Source: Leptodactylus fallax
Taxonomy: Eukaryota; Chordata; Amphibia; Anura; Leptodactylidae
Reading direction: 5' to 3'
Assembly: GCA_947044405.1 (NCBI GenBank)
Contig: CAMRHE010000133.1
Coordinates: 2,852,001 to 2,916,000, forward strand
Length of the DNA: 64,000 nt
This document shows positions 55,697-64,000 of this stretch, piece after piece (position 1 is the first letter of the stretch; each line of letters begins with the position of its first letter). Under the pieces are notes generated by a model, which was not told the origin of the DNA, did no database searches, and worked only from the letters and a program-made list of their open reading frames with translations. The position numbers were made by a program, and so were the translations under genes.

Positions 55697-56109
55697 CAAA
55701 ACAAAAATAAAAACAACAACGTCGAGCGGCACATAGCGTAATATTGCTTGAAAAATAGGTTGTACGTAGATAATTGTGTTGAAAACAGGAGGTAGTCAAA
55801 TGATTGGAGAAATAACAAGGATCATCCACTGAAAGTATGGTAGAAAGCCACTAAGTAACACAAAAGCACTGGTCTGTATTATAGTGAGTGTTCAACTGGC
55901 TGGGTCTGGTAAACAGTACCCCTTCAATTGACGATCTCACAACCAGGATAGTTAGATATTATGGATGTTTGTATAGGTGGGCTCTCACCTTTCCAAGTTG
56001 TGCCGGCCCACAACTAACACAGTGGATGGATCCAGAGTATGTTTTGGTATATGTGAGCTGCGGAACCTCTAGGCGTCAGAATTTCCTGGATCCAGATGGT
56101 ATACAGGTA
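55697..56109 (-). other. Extra PLE sequence beyond the 3' end of the minus copy
   Basis: These 413 bases continue past the point (56110) where the plus-strand copy ends. Read on the minus strand it is GTAATGGATTGG complement followed by CTGTATACCATCTGGATCC and includes an AAAG|GTGAGA splice-donor-like site (about 55998). I read it as the beginning of a second, head-to-tail unit (5' leader), truncated. PLE leaders may contain introns; this is inference. Confidence 0.4.
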
Positions 56110-56188
56110 ATGGATTGGTAGGAGAATCTCCCAAAAAATGAGGTGTGGGGACCGCGCTTCACCAAAGATGCTTTATTATACTCAAATA

Positions 56189-56231
56189 ACACAACGCGTT
56201 TCGGGGAAATCAGATCCCCTTTATCAAGTGT
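56189..56231 (-). ncRNA. Hammerhead-ribozyme-like motif, minus-strand PLE copy
   Basis: Same as the plus-strand copy at 60505-60547, read on the minus strand: ACAC, TTGATAAA, GGGG/CCCC stem II, GAAAC, loop, GTT, GTGT. All pairing positions are intact in this copy as well. Confidence 0.6.
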
Positions 56232-56365
56232 ACAAGAGACTAAACATAAAAACAATAAAAGAATACACATGTAAAGAGTCAGTAATTGGAATTTAGAACC
56301 AGTGAAATGAATGATACCATTCTATGGGTTAAAAGAAAAGTATTCCACCAGATAGTATTGTCATG

Positions 56366-56409
<44 letters not shown>
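56366..56409. repeat. (GATA)11 microsatellite
   Basis: Eleven GATA units in the minus-strand PLE arm. The other arm has only TATCTATC at the matching place (about 60365), so the expansion arose after the arms were formed. Confidence 0.95.
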
Positions 56410-56410
<1 letters not shown>

Positions 56411-57215
56411 ATAAATGAATAAATAGTGGTAATGAATGTACTCAAAAAAATAAATAATAAATAAGTAAAGCTAAAAGGCTAATAAATGCAATATAAAATC
56501 AAAATGCACATAAGAGTAAAAACTCTACATAAAAAGGTATAAACCAATGTTTTTTGGTACTTACCAGCCTGAGGAGGTAGGCTGTGAGATCTGAAGTGAA
56601 TGAGAAGTAAAAGTGGAGACCACTTTCAGAAAGGCTTATATAGGTATGGTGAAATGGGACCACCCCTAGGGGGAGGGGTTCAAACTTGTGGGTAAAGTTT
56701 AAATTGAGAGAAAAAAAAAATAAAAAATTTGATTGAAAGATAAAGTTTAAATTGAGGAAAAAAAAAAAAAAAAAAAAATCATCAATTGGTAATGCTAAAG
56801 GTTTCATTCGCGTCCGGAGATCGCTACTGTGCATGTGTGTAGCGATCTCCCGCTCTGAGTCATATGTTTCTGTGTAGGGCGCAGGACTGATCTGAACTAT
56901 GGTTGTTATGAAATATAGCACTAAAAAGAAGAAATAATGTTAATGAGTAATGAGAGGGCGGACATCATGCTCATATGACTGGGGCTACAGAATGTATCAT
57001 AATACATGGATGAATGAAAAATGAAAATGGGTAATAAACATATGATTATGGCTAAGAAATATATTTCACTGTATACATAATAATTATAAGTGATAGGCAT
57101 AGAACAAAAATGATGACAATACATATGTATATGGGTTGAAACGAATGTACTGGAGGGGAGAAGATAATGCCGGCGATGTGTGGATATGCAAATATATACA
57201 CACGCCTTAGAAAAC

Positions 57216-58690
57216 CTAGTCATATACAGACTCAAGTGCTTCATTAAGCCCGGCTGGTGTTAGAGAGTTAAATTTAAAAATCCAATACATTTCCTTTCTC
57301 TTGAGCTTTTCAAATCTGTTGTTGGTATGGGCAGGGATGTGGTCTATTGGTGTGATTTTGAATGCATCGAAACAAGATTTATGCGACACCAAGGCATGCT
57401 TTGATACACTGTGTTTGAGGTAGCCATTAGTTACATTAGATCTGTGCTTATTTAGCCTCTCCCTTAATGGTCTGATGGTCCTTCCTGCATACTGGAGGCC
57501 ACAAGGGCACTCCAGGACATAGATGACAAAGGAGGATGAACAGTTCAGGAAATGATTGATCTGAAAAATATCGCCTGTTGAAAAAGCTCGTAATGGTTTT
57601 GGCTGAATGGTTAATTGTGTGACAACATTTACATTTTTTGTGTTCGCATTTATAAACACCATTTGGTTGTGGATATGACATATTCCGGTCTACAGGTTTA
57701 GTAAGAGACCTCAGTTTGCTAGGGGCCAATAGATTTTTCAGGGTTTTTGCTCTTCTAAAAGTGATTGCTGGCTTATGGGGGATATTCTTATAAAGTAGAG
57801 GATCATTCAGGAGTATCGTCCAGTGTTTGTCCAGGATCATCCTGATCCTGTTATGTGCATTACTGTAAGTGGTTATGAAATTATGTCCGAATTCTTTACT
57901 AGTATTTTTCCGAATGGGGACAAGGCATTCAGATTGAGTGAGAAACTGTGCTTTAGATTCTGCTGCTTGAATAATCCGTTTGGAATAGTTTTTTTCCTGG
58001 AACCGTTGGGTTAGAATTTTACTCTGGATTTTAAAGTCTGAGTCCTTTGTACAGTTTCGCCGGATACGTCTGAATTGCCCGAATGGTACATTATCTTTCC
58101 ATTTTCTCTAATGGGAGCTACGGTAATCAAGTAGACTGTTGCAGTCTACCTTTTTGAAGAAAGTTTTTGTACTGATGCCCTCAAGGCTACCATGGAGTTC
58201 TAAATCCAGGAAATCAATTGTGTTCTTTTTAGGTTGGCCACTAAGGGTAATTCCCCAGTTGTTATTATTGAGATAGTTTGTGAACTCACAGAAGGAATGT
58301 TCTGAACCTTCCCATATGAAAAGGAGGTCGTCAATGTATCTTTTGTAGAACACAATGCTAGCAGACCAAGGGTGTTTATTCTGAATGTAGGTTTCCTCAA
58401 ATCGTCCCATAAAAATGTTGGCGTAGCTGGGAGCGAAACGGGTCCCCATAGCAGTACCACGTTTCTGCAAATAGAGTTTTGACTCAAAGGTGAACACATT
58501 ATGTTCAAGAATGAACTGAATACTATCTATGATAAAAGTTTTTTGTTCGGTTGGCATTGTGGGATCCAGAGATAATGTTCTAGATATCATGTCAAGGCCT
58601 TTAGAATGTGGTATATTACTATAGAGTGCGGACACATCTAGGGTTGCCCAAATGTAGTTAGGTTTCCATTGTATAGTTAAAAGTTCAGTA
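57216..58690 (-). pseudogene. PLE polyprotein fragment: reverse transcriptase (from motif A) to GIY-YIG endonuclease
   Basis: The truncated 5' side begins in the reverse transcriptase: LDVSALYSNIPHS (motif A Asp), GTAMGTRFAPSYANIF (motif B), YIDDLLFIWEG (motif C, catalytic Asp pair). A TAG at about 58111-58109 replaces the Tyr codon found in the plus copy. A one-base insertion in a T run (about 57586) then shifts the frame ahead of the GIY-YIG domain (VIYVLECPCGLQYAGR, RLNKHRSNV). A CEHKKCKCC zinc-knuckle-like motif precedes that domain, as expected of PLEs. Non-functional: no N-terminal part, one nonsense codon, one frameshift. Confidence 0.9.
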
Positions 58691-58699
58691 ATAAGATGT

Positions 58700-59602
58700 A
58701 GCTCCCATTACAGAAAATGGAAAGATAATGTACCATTCGGGCAATTCAGACGTATCCGGCGAAACTGTACGAAGGACTCAGACTTTAAAATCCAGAGTAA
58801 AATTCTAACCCAACGGTTCCAGGAAAAAAACTATCCCAAACGGATTATTCAAGCAGCAGAATCTAAAGCACAGTTTCTCACTCGATCTGAATGCCTTGTC
58901 CCCATTCGGAAAAATACTAGTAAAGAATTCGGACATAATTTCATAACCACTTACAGTAATGCACATAACAGGATCAGGATGATCCTGGACAAACACTGGA
59001 CGATACTCCTGAATGATCCTCTACTTAATAAGAATATCCCCCATAAGCCAGCAATCACTTTTAGAAGAGCAAAAACCCTGAAAAATCTATTGGCCCCTAG
59101 CAAACTGAGGTCTCTTACTAAACCTGTAGACCGGAATATGTCATATCCACAACCAAATGGTGTTTATAAATGCGAACACAAAAAATGTAAATGTTGTCAC
59201 ACAATTAACCATTCAGCCAAAACCATTACGAGCTTTTCAACAGGCGATATTTTTCAGATCAATCATTTCCTGAACTGTTCATCCTCCTTTGTCATCTATG
59301 TCCTGGAGTGCCCTTGTGGCCTCCAGTATGCAGGAAGGACCATCAGACCATTAAGGGAGAGGCTAAATAAGCACAGATCTAATGTAACTAATGGCTACCT
59401 CAAACACAGTGTATCAAAGCATGCCTTGGTGTCGCATAAATCTTGTTTCGATGCATTCAAAATCACACCAATAGACCACATCCCTGCCCATACCAACAAC
59501 AGATTTGAAAAGCTCAAGAGAAAGGAAATGTATTGGATTTTTAAATTTAACTCTCTAACACCAGCTGGGCTTAATGAAGCACTTGAGTCTGTATATGACT
59601 AG
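58700..59602 (+). CDS. PLE C-terminal fragment with intact GIY-YIG endonuclease domain (partial)
   Basis: Open for 300 codons from the inversion junction (58698) to the stop at 59600-59602. It holds the thumb/linker region after the reverse transcriptase (HYRKWKDNVPFGQFRR), the Cys-rich linker CEHKKCKCCH and the GIY-YIG nuclease: VIYVLECPCG (GIY position), LQYAGRTIRP (YIG position with catalytic Arg), RLNKHRSNV, and KRKEMYWIF (likely catalytic Glu). An ATG at 58979 gives a 207-codon product. The reverse transcriptase and start are missing, so this is an element fragment rather than a gene. In an active PLE the domain would nick the target DNA to prime reverse transcription. Confidence 0.85.
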   Translation, partial: SSHYRKWKDNVPFGQFRRIRRNCTKDSDFKIQSKILTQRFQEKNYPKRIIQAAESKAQFLTRSECLVPIRKNTSKEFGHNFITTYSNAHNRIRMILDKHWTILLNDPLLNKNIPHKPAITFRRAKTLKNLLAPSKLRSLTKPVDRNMSYPQPNGVYKCEHKKCKCCHTINHSAKTITSFSTGDIFQINHFLNCSSSFVIYVLECPCGLQYAGRTIRPLRERLNKHRSNVTNGYLKHSVSKHALVSHKSCFDAFKITPIDHIPAHTNNRFEKLKRKEMYWIFKFNSLTPAGLNEALESVYD

Positions 59603-60504
59603 GTTTTCTAAGGCGTGTGTATATATTTGCATATGCACACATCGCCGGCATTATCTTCTCCCCTCCAGTACATTCGTTTCAACCCATATGCATATGTATT
59701 GTCATCATTTTTGTTCTATGCCTATCACATATAATTATTATGTATATAGTGAAATATATTTCTTAGCCATAATCATATGTTTATTACCCATTTTCATTTT
59801 TCATTTATCCATGTATTATGATACATTCTGTAGCCCCAGTCATATGAGCATGATGTCTGCCCTCTCATTACTCATTAACATTATTTCTTCTTTTTAGTGC
59901 TATATTTCATAACAACCATAGTTCAGATCAGTCCTGCGCCCTACACAGAAACATATGACTCAGAGCGGGAGATCGCTACACACATGCACAGTAGCGATCT
60001 CCGGAAGCGAATGAAACCTTTAGCATTACCAATTGATGATTTTTATTTTTTTTTCTCAATTTAAACTTTACCCACAAGTTTGAACCTCTCCCCCTAGGGG
60101 TGGTCCCATTTCACCATACCTATATAAGCCTTTCTGAAAGTGGTCTCCACTTTTACTTCTCATTCACTTCAGATCTCACAGCCTACCTCCTCAGGCTGGT
60201 AAGTACCAAAAAACATTGGTTTATACCTTTTTATGTATAGTTTTTACTCTTATGTGCATTTTGATTTTCTATTGCATTTATTAGCCTTTTAGCTTTACTT
60301 ATTTATTTATTTTTTTGAGTACATTCATTACCACTATTTATTCATTTATTTATTTAATTATTTATCTATCCATGATAATACTATCTGGTGGAATACTTTT
60401 CTTTTAACCCATAGAATGGTATCATTCATTTCACTGGTTCTAAATTCCAATTACTGACTCTTTACATGTGTATTCTTTTATTGTTTTTATGTTTAGTCTC
60501 TTGT

Positions 60505-60547
60505 ACACTTGATAAAGGGGATCTGATTTCCCCGAAACGCGTTGTGT
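60505..60547 (+). ncRNA. Hammerhead-ribozyme-like motif, plus-strand PLE copy
   Basis: Stem I ACAC (60505-60508) with GTGT (60544-60547). Core TTGATAA plus an extra A. Stem II GGGG (60517-60520) with CCCC (60530-60533). GAAAC, a GC loop, then GTT as cleavage triplet. C3-G8 of the classic core is replaced by a U-A pair. Lies just upstream of AATAAA (about 60559) in the element 3' region. Small hammerheads in PLEs are established; that this variant cleaves is inferred. Confidence 0.6.
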
Positions 60548-60933
60548 TATTTGAGTATAATAAAGCATCTTTGGTGAAGCGCGGTCCCCACACCTCATTT
60601 TTTGGGAGATTCTCCTACCAATCCATCACTTATTAAACCTGATAGGGCACACCTGTGAAGTGAAAACCATTTCAGGTGACTACCTCTTGAAGCTCATCAA
60701 GAGAATGCCAAGAGTGTGCAAAGCAGTAATCAAAGCAAAAGGTGGCTACTTTGAAGAACCTAGAATATAAGACATATTTTCAGTTATTTCACACTTTTTT
60801 GTTAAGTATATAATTCCACATGTGTTAATTCATAGTTTTGATGCCTTCAGTGTGAATCTACAATTTTTATAGTCATGAAAATACAGAAAACTCTTGGAAT
60901 GAGAAGGTGTCCAAACTTTTGGTCTGTACTGTA

Positions 60934-62697
60934 TATGTATGTATGTGTATATATATCTATATTATCCTCTTTACTTTCCTCTTTTTTTTTTTTAATAACC
61001 TCTTCCCTACCCACTTATCTTGCTCTTCTTCACTCTGTCTTACCCCTACCCCATCTAATCCCACCACCCCAATCATGACAGGGAGGGCAGCAAAAAAAAA
61101 AAAGTTCAACTCAACAAAGGATCCCAAATTCTGTAATATTTTGTAGGTAATTTCTCTCCTGATAATTTTTGGTTCATACAGTAAATTTACCAATTTTTTG
61201 TCTTTCAAGAAAGGCCTTAACCCGTTAAGCACACTTTCAGTTTAAAGGACCATGGTCAGGTCAGGACAGATGGCCAACACATGGACAGTTTTTCTCATCC
61301 CAAATACGGTTCTGCGAAAGAGCCCTAAAACATCATCGCATTCATAGGTTAGTGAGTGGTGCACAGATTTCATCTTCACAAACTTACATACAGTGTATGT
61401 TATTGTGAGCTCATGACTACAGAAACTGTATCAATGACACCAGCCATTGTAGGTTGGCTATAACTGGAACAGGAAACGATTTGGATCCTGACCTTCTAAC
61501 CCCTTTGAATAGAATTTACCACCCCAACCTTCCAATTGTTTGGGCCATTAGCAAAGATTTCCCAAGTCTGTCCAGTGATCCTGCCTGATCGAACGTACAG
61601 TACCTTGTCGAGTAGCTGGACTATCCTCACTGGTAGTACCAACCCGTAAAAAAAAAAAAAAAAAATGAAATACACTTACCATATAGATTCTGCTCCAGTC
61701 CTTCTCTGACTCTCATTCCCAGTGCCATTTAATATTTTACATTACAGTCCAAAAGTTTCTGCCATCTCTCCACTATAGCAGGTGTCAACCTAAGTAAACC
61801 TTCTATCTCTGTTGGCCATCTGTCATAGACTCCACCATATGACTTAAAGCTACAACTGGTGACACCCAAGGGAAAAGTTGTGTTCTTCGCTCGCTTTGAA
61901 ATGCATTACTTCTCGAATAGTTGTACTAATGCCTTTGTGACATCGGAACCTGCTGTATCTCTTATGCATTATTTTAGAAATTATTCATACCTCACACTTG
62001 AAGAAATTCATTCACTTTATTTCCTGTAGCGGTGAGAAATCCGATGTTTAATCATTCAGAATTTCATCTCTCCATCAGCAGAAAAAAGTGCCACATCATA
62101 ATCGTCTTCCTGAGTTTTCTTCCCTCTTAGATGGAAATAAAAAAAAAAAAAAAAAGTCCTTTGTTTCAGACTATAGGCAATTGTCGGACAGCATTGTGCC
62201 AGGAATAATCCTCTTGAATTAATGATGTGTCTGTGCCGCGTACGATCAGGCCTTGATCAGCTCGCTGCATATTGACTTCAATTGCACAGTTATTGTAGCC
62301 GGGACTCACAAGTCTTCAAAAAGTGATTATGCCTCAGGTAACCGGATTCAATTGGCTGCTAAATGCCTGGGGTCACATACTTCTGTTCTTCCTCCATATC
62401 GCTGCAGCTGGGCTTGTCTTGGCATGCCAATAAATCACATTATCTACCCATGTTTCTGTAGACTGACATAGGATATTATCAGATAAAATAATCCCCGTTG
62501 TCTCTCTGTATTTTTTGTTATTGCCATTTTCCCGGAGGCGAAAAGTCCTCGACTGGCAACAGGGTTCAACTGGATTGTCAAAATGGATTAAATGGGACGT
62601 CATCAATAAACTACAAGGGTGTAGTATGGGTGCAAAAGCTAAGCCCAACCACACTTACCACCAAATGTAATGATGACTTATATCAACGTATATGGTA
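60934..62697. other. No gene recognised; unique-looking DNA
   Basis: Simple A/T tracts at 60982-60994, 61090-61102, 61648-61665 and 62140-62155. 62160-62560 has no repeat wording, contains GAATTAATGATG, CCAATAAATCACATTATC and GATAAAATAATCC words and no coding signal. It is a candidate for conserved non-coding DNA, unproven. Confidence 0.35.
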
Positions 62698-63063
62698 CTG
62701 TGCAAGATTATTAGAAAAAAATGCTGCACAGTAAGAATCAGAAATAGAAGGGTTAATAGATTATTTTGTTAATTTCCAAAAATAAAGTGAATGAAGAAAA
62801 TAGAAATGTAAATCCCATCAATATTTTGTGTGACCTTTGCCTTTTGTCTTCCATCAATTTTTCTCGGTACACCTGCCAAAAGTTTTGGACAGAACTCGGC
62901 AGGGAGGTTGTACCCACCATCTTGGAGAACTAAGCACAGATCTTCTGTGGATGTAGGCTTGCTCAAATTCGTCTGTCTCTTCATGTCATCCCAGGCAGAC
63001 TGGATGATGATTAGATCAGGGCTCTGTGGGGTCGATATCACTTCCGGGACTTCTCCTCCAAAG
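62698..63063 (-). mobile_element. Decayed Tc1-like transposon fragment
   Basis: TA then CTGTGCAAGATTATTAG at 62698 resembles a Tc1-like terminus. The adjoining minus-strand sequence encodes the C-terminal end of a transposase. From 63064 the sequence is a T2-like MITE, so the rest of the element is missing. Confidence 0.75.
62769..63063 (-). pseudogene. Tc1-like transposase C-terminal remnant
   Basis: Reads TPQSPDLIIIQSAWDDMKRQ, then NLPAEFCPKLLAGVPRKID: the last catalytic block and tail of a Tc1-family transposase. The usual SPDLN.IE has become SPDLIIIQ, so the catalytic Glu is Gln. The helix-turn-helix and both Asp blocks are absent. Dead, and older than the Intruder-like copies. Confidence 0.8.
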
Positions 63064-63300
63064 GCTGTTCAAACGTTCATTGGTCACGTGGCCTGATCAC
63101 AACTCAGTCCCATTCAAGTAAATGGAATGAGCTGCGATATCAAGCACAGCCACTATACAAATGTATGAAGATGTGCTTTGTAAGTTTTGCTCTTGAAACA
63201 GCTGATTGGCCAGGGGTCCAGGTGTGAGACTCCTGATGATCTTTAATTGATCCTATCAAGGATAAGGTCATCAATTATTTAGCCTGTGAAACCCCTTTAA
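63064..63300. repeat. T2-like MITE fragment (right end at 63297-63300)
   Basis: Contains CCCATTCAAGTAAATGGAAT and TCAAGCACAGCCACTATACA (inverse of wording at 9060-9238 and 37236-37548), ATAAGGTCATCAATTATTTA, and ends TGTGAAACCCCTTTAA. The left half is lost at the junction with the Tc1-like fragment. Confidence 0.65.
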
Positions 63301-63429
63301 GGCCAGGACCCCACTTTTACAGTCCCTGCAAAGTGGTTGCGATTCTAGCAAATCCCATCCACACATTACAGAAAAATCCACGCAGCGGAAATGCTGCGAT
63401 TTCCAAAAGCGTCACAATTTTGTCAATTA

Positions 63430-64000
63430 CAGTGGGTACGGAAAGTATTCAGACCCCTTTACATTTTTCACTCTTTGTTTCATTGCAGCCATTTGCTAAA
63501 AGCAAAAAAGTTCATTTTATTCCTCATTAATGTACACTCAGCTCCCCATCTTGACAGAAAAAAAAACAGAAATGTAGATAATTTAGCAAATTTATTAAAA
63601 AAAAAAAAAAAACCTGAAATATCACATGGTCATAAGTATTCAGAGCCTTTGCTGTGACACTCATATATAACTCACATGCTGTCCATTTCCTTCTGATCCT
63701 CCTTGAGATGGTTCTACTCCTTCATTGGAGTCCAGCTGTGTTTAATTAAACTGATTGGACTTGATTAGGAAAGGCGCACACCTGTCTATATAAGACCTCA
63801 CAGCTCACAGTGCTTGTCAGAGCAAATGAGAATCAGGAGGTCAAAGGAACTGCCCAAGGAGCTCAGAGATAGAATTGTGGCAAGGCACAGATCTGGCCAG
63901 GGTTACAAAAGAATTTCTGCAGCACTCAAGGTTCCTAAGAGCACAGTGGCCTCTACAATCCTTAAATGGAAGAAGTTTGGGACGACCAGAACTCTTCCTA
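63430..64000 (+). mobile_element. Tc1-like transposon, second family, cut by the window edge
   Basis: TA (63428-63429), then CAGTGGGTACGGAAAGTATT at 63430, a terminus seen in widespread vertebrate Tc1-like elements. Inverted-repeat/spacer sequence follows, and a CTATATAAGACC TATA-like box (about 63786) precedes the transposase start by about 40 bases. The remainder lies beyond the window. It is the only element here whose visible coding part is undamaged. Confidence 0.85.
63826..64000 (+). CDS. Tc1-like transposase, N-terminal part (runs off the window)
   Basis: ATG at 63826 opens MRIRRSKELPKELRDRIVA, then RHRSGQGYKRISAALKVPK and STVASTILKWKKFGTT: the paired helix-turn-helix (PAIRED-like) DNA-binding region of a Tc1 transposase that recognises the terminal repeats. 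58 codons are visible with no stop or frameshift. The catalytic DDE part is outside the window, so whether the gene is intact is unknown. Confidence 0.85.
   Translation, partial: MRIRRSKELPKELRDRIVARHRSGQGYKRISAALKVPKSTVASTILKWKKFGTTRTLP

Larger units (their letters stand above)
55697..60626. mobile_element. Penelope-like retroelement insertion, inverted-dimer structure, 4930 bp
   Basis: CACTTATTAAACCT (14 bp) is duplicated at 55683-55696 and 60627-60640, and the flanks rejoin to uninterrupted Intruder-like sequence, so this is one insertion event. Inside: a minus-strand copy from mid reverse transcriptase (58690) to the 3' end (about 56110), continuing 414 bp further to 55697; and a plus-strand copy of the 3' part only (58698-60626). 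The copies face away from each other as inverted arms of about 2 kb around a 576-bp centre. PLEs are known for truncated, tandem or inverted arrangements. GIY-YIG plus a reverse transcriptase of this type defines the class. Confidence 0.92.
56110..60626. repeat. Long inverted repeat arms of the PLE insertion
   Basis: Arm 1 56110-58121 and arm 2 58698-60626 are reverse complements with only scattered substitutions and indels. Most of the 83-bp length difference is in simple sequence: the GATA run (56366-56409, versus a TTTA-rich stretch at about 60325-60370) and an A tract near 56757-56778. The arms end exactly where the shared 3' part begins and ends. Confidence 0.9.
54350..60931 (-). mobile_element. 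Intruder-like (DD38E) transposon, copy 2, split by a PLE insertion
   Basis: Left end CAGTAAAGACCAAAAG at 54350; right end CTTTTGGTCTGTACTG at 60931, followed by TA. The element sequence runs 54350-55696, is interrupted by 55697-60626, and resumes in the right inverted repeat (60641-60931). The right repeat lacks 2 bp near 60910 compared with copy 1. Without the insert it would be about 1.64 kb like copy 1. A broken transposase lies on the minus strand. Confidence 0.92.

Noticed and set aside
59574..59897. 107-codon frames after the PLE coding end (also 56921-57244 on the minus strand)
   Set aside because: They overlap the PLE 3' untranslated part in both arms; they are conserved between arms only because the arms are copies.
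1..64000. Endogenous retrovirus or other viral genes
   Set aside because: No gag, retroviral pol, protease or envelope motif was seen; the only reverse transcriptase is of the Penelope-like type.

Overview
This is a repeat-dense, AT-rich stretch of vertebrate genome, most likely from an anuran amphibian (frog or toad). The pointers are: many short TTAA-flanked elements ending in AAGGGG/AAGGGA (the terminal signature I associate with Xenopus T2-type MITEs), a tRNA-derived SINE with a vertebrate-type core, DD38E Tc1-like (Intruder-like) transposons with long inverted repeats, a piggyBac transposon, a Penelope-like retroelement (PLE) with a GIY-YIG domain, and a DIRS-like relic. I see no complete host protein-coding gene, rRNA or functional tRNA gene. 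One possible host exon (minus strand, 37915-38039) and one weak Ig-like fragment (about 45725-45780) are flagged as speculative. The window therefore looks like intergenic or intronic DNA.

Layout. 1-9 kb: an unclassified 863-bp insertion with a 17-bp perfect target duplication, degenerate minisatellites, two SINE copies (one per strand) and MITEs. 9-20 kb: unique DNA broken up by T2-like MITEs, several of which carry a perfect GCGCATGCGC palindrome. 20.8-22.5 kb: a ~97-bp tandem array interrupted by an element that contains a 30-copy, 29-bp minisatellite. 23-41 kb: MITEs of at least four terminal types, a 24-bp minisatellite, a MITE split by a possible LTR, and unique islands. 41.2-45.2 kb: a dispersed repeat interrupted by a piggyBac element with perfect ends but a broken transposase.

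46-61 kb is the richest part. A first Intruder-like copy (46725-48343) is broken by an 11-bp deletion. At 52.0-52.7 kb a DIRS-like relic contains a 182-bp insertion with a hammerhead-ribozyme-like motif and 9-bp target duplications. A second Intruder-like copy (54350-60931) is itself split by a 4.93-kb PLE insertion (55697-60626) with 14-bp target duplications. The PLE insertion is a giant inverted repeat: a minus-strand copy running from the middle of the reverse transcriptase to the 3' end, then a plus-strand copy of the 3' part, each with a hammerhead-like motif just upstream of a polyadenylation signal. 62.7-64 kb: a decayed Tc1-like fragment, then the start of another Tc1-like element cut by the window edge.

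The elements interact by nesting. MITEs sit end to end on shared TTAA sites, Tc1-like elements sit in MITEs or microsatellites, PLEs sit in Tc1-like and DIRS elements, and the piggyBac sits in an older repeat. The relative order of many insertions can be read directly from these nestings.
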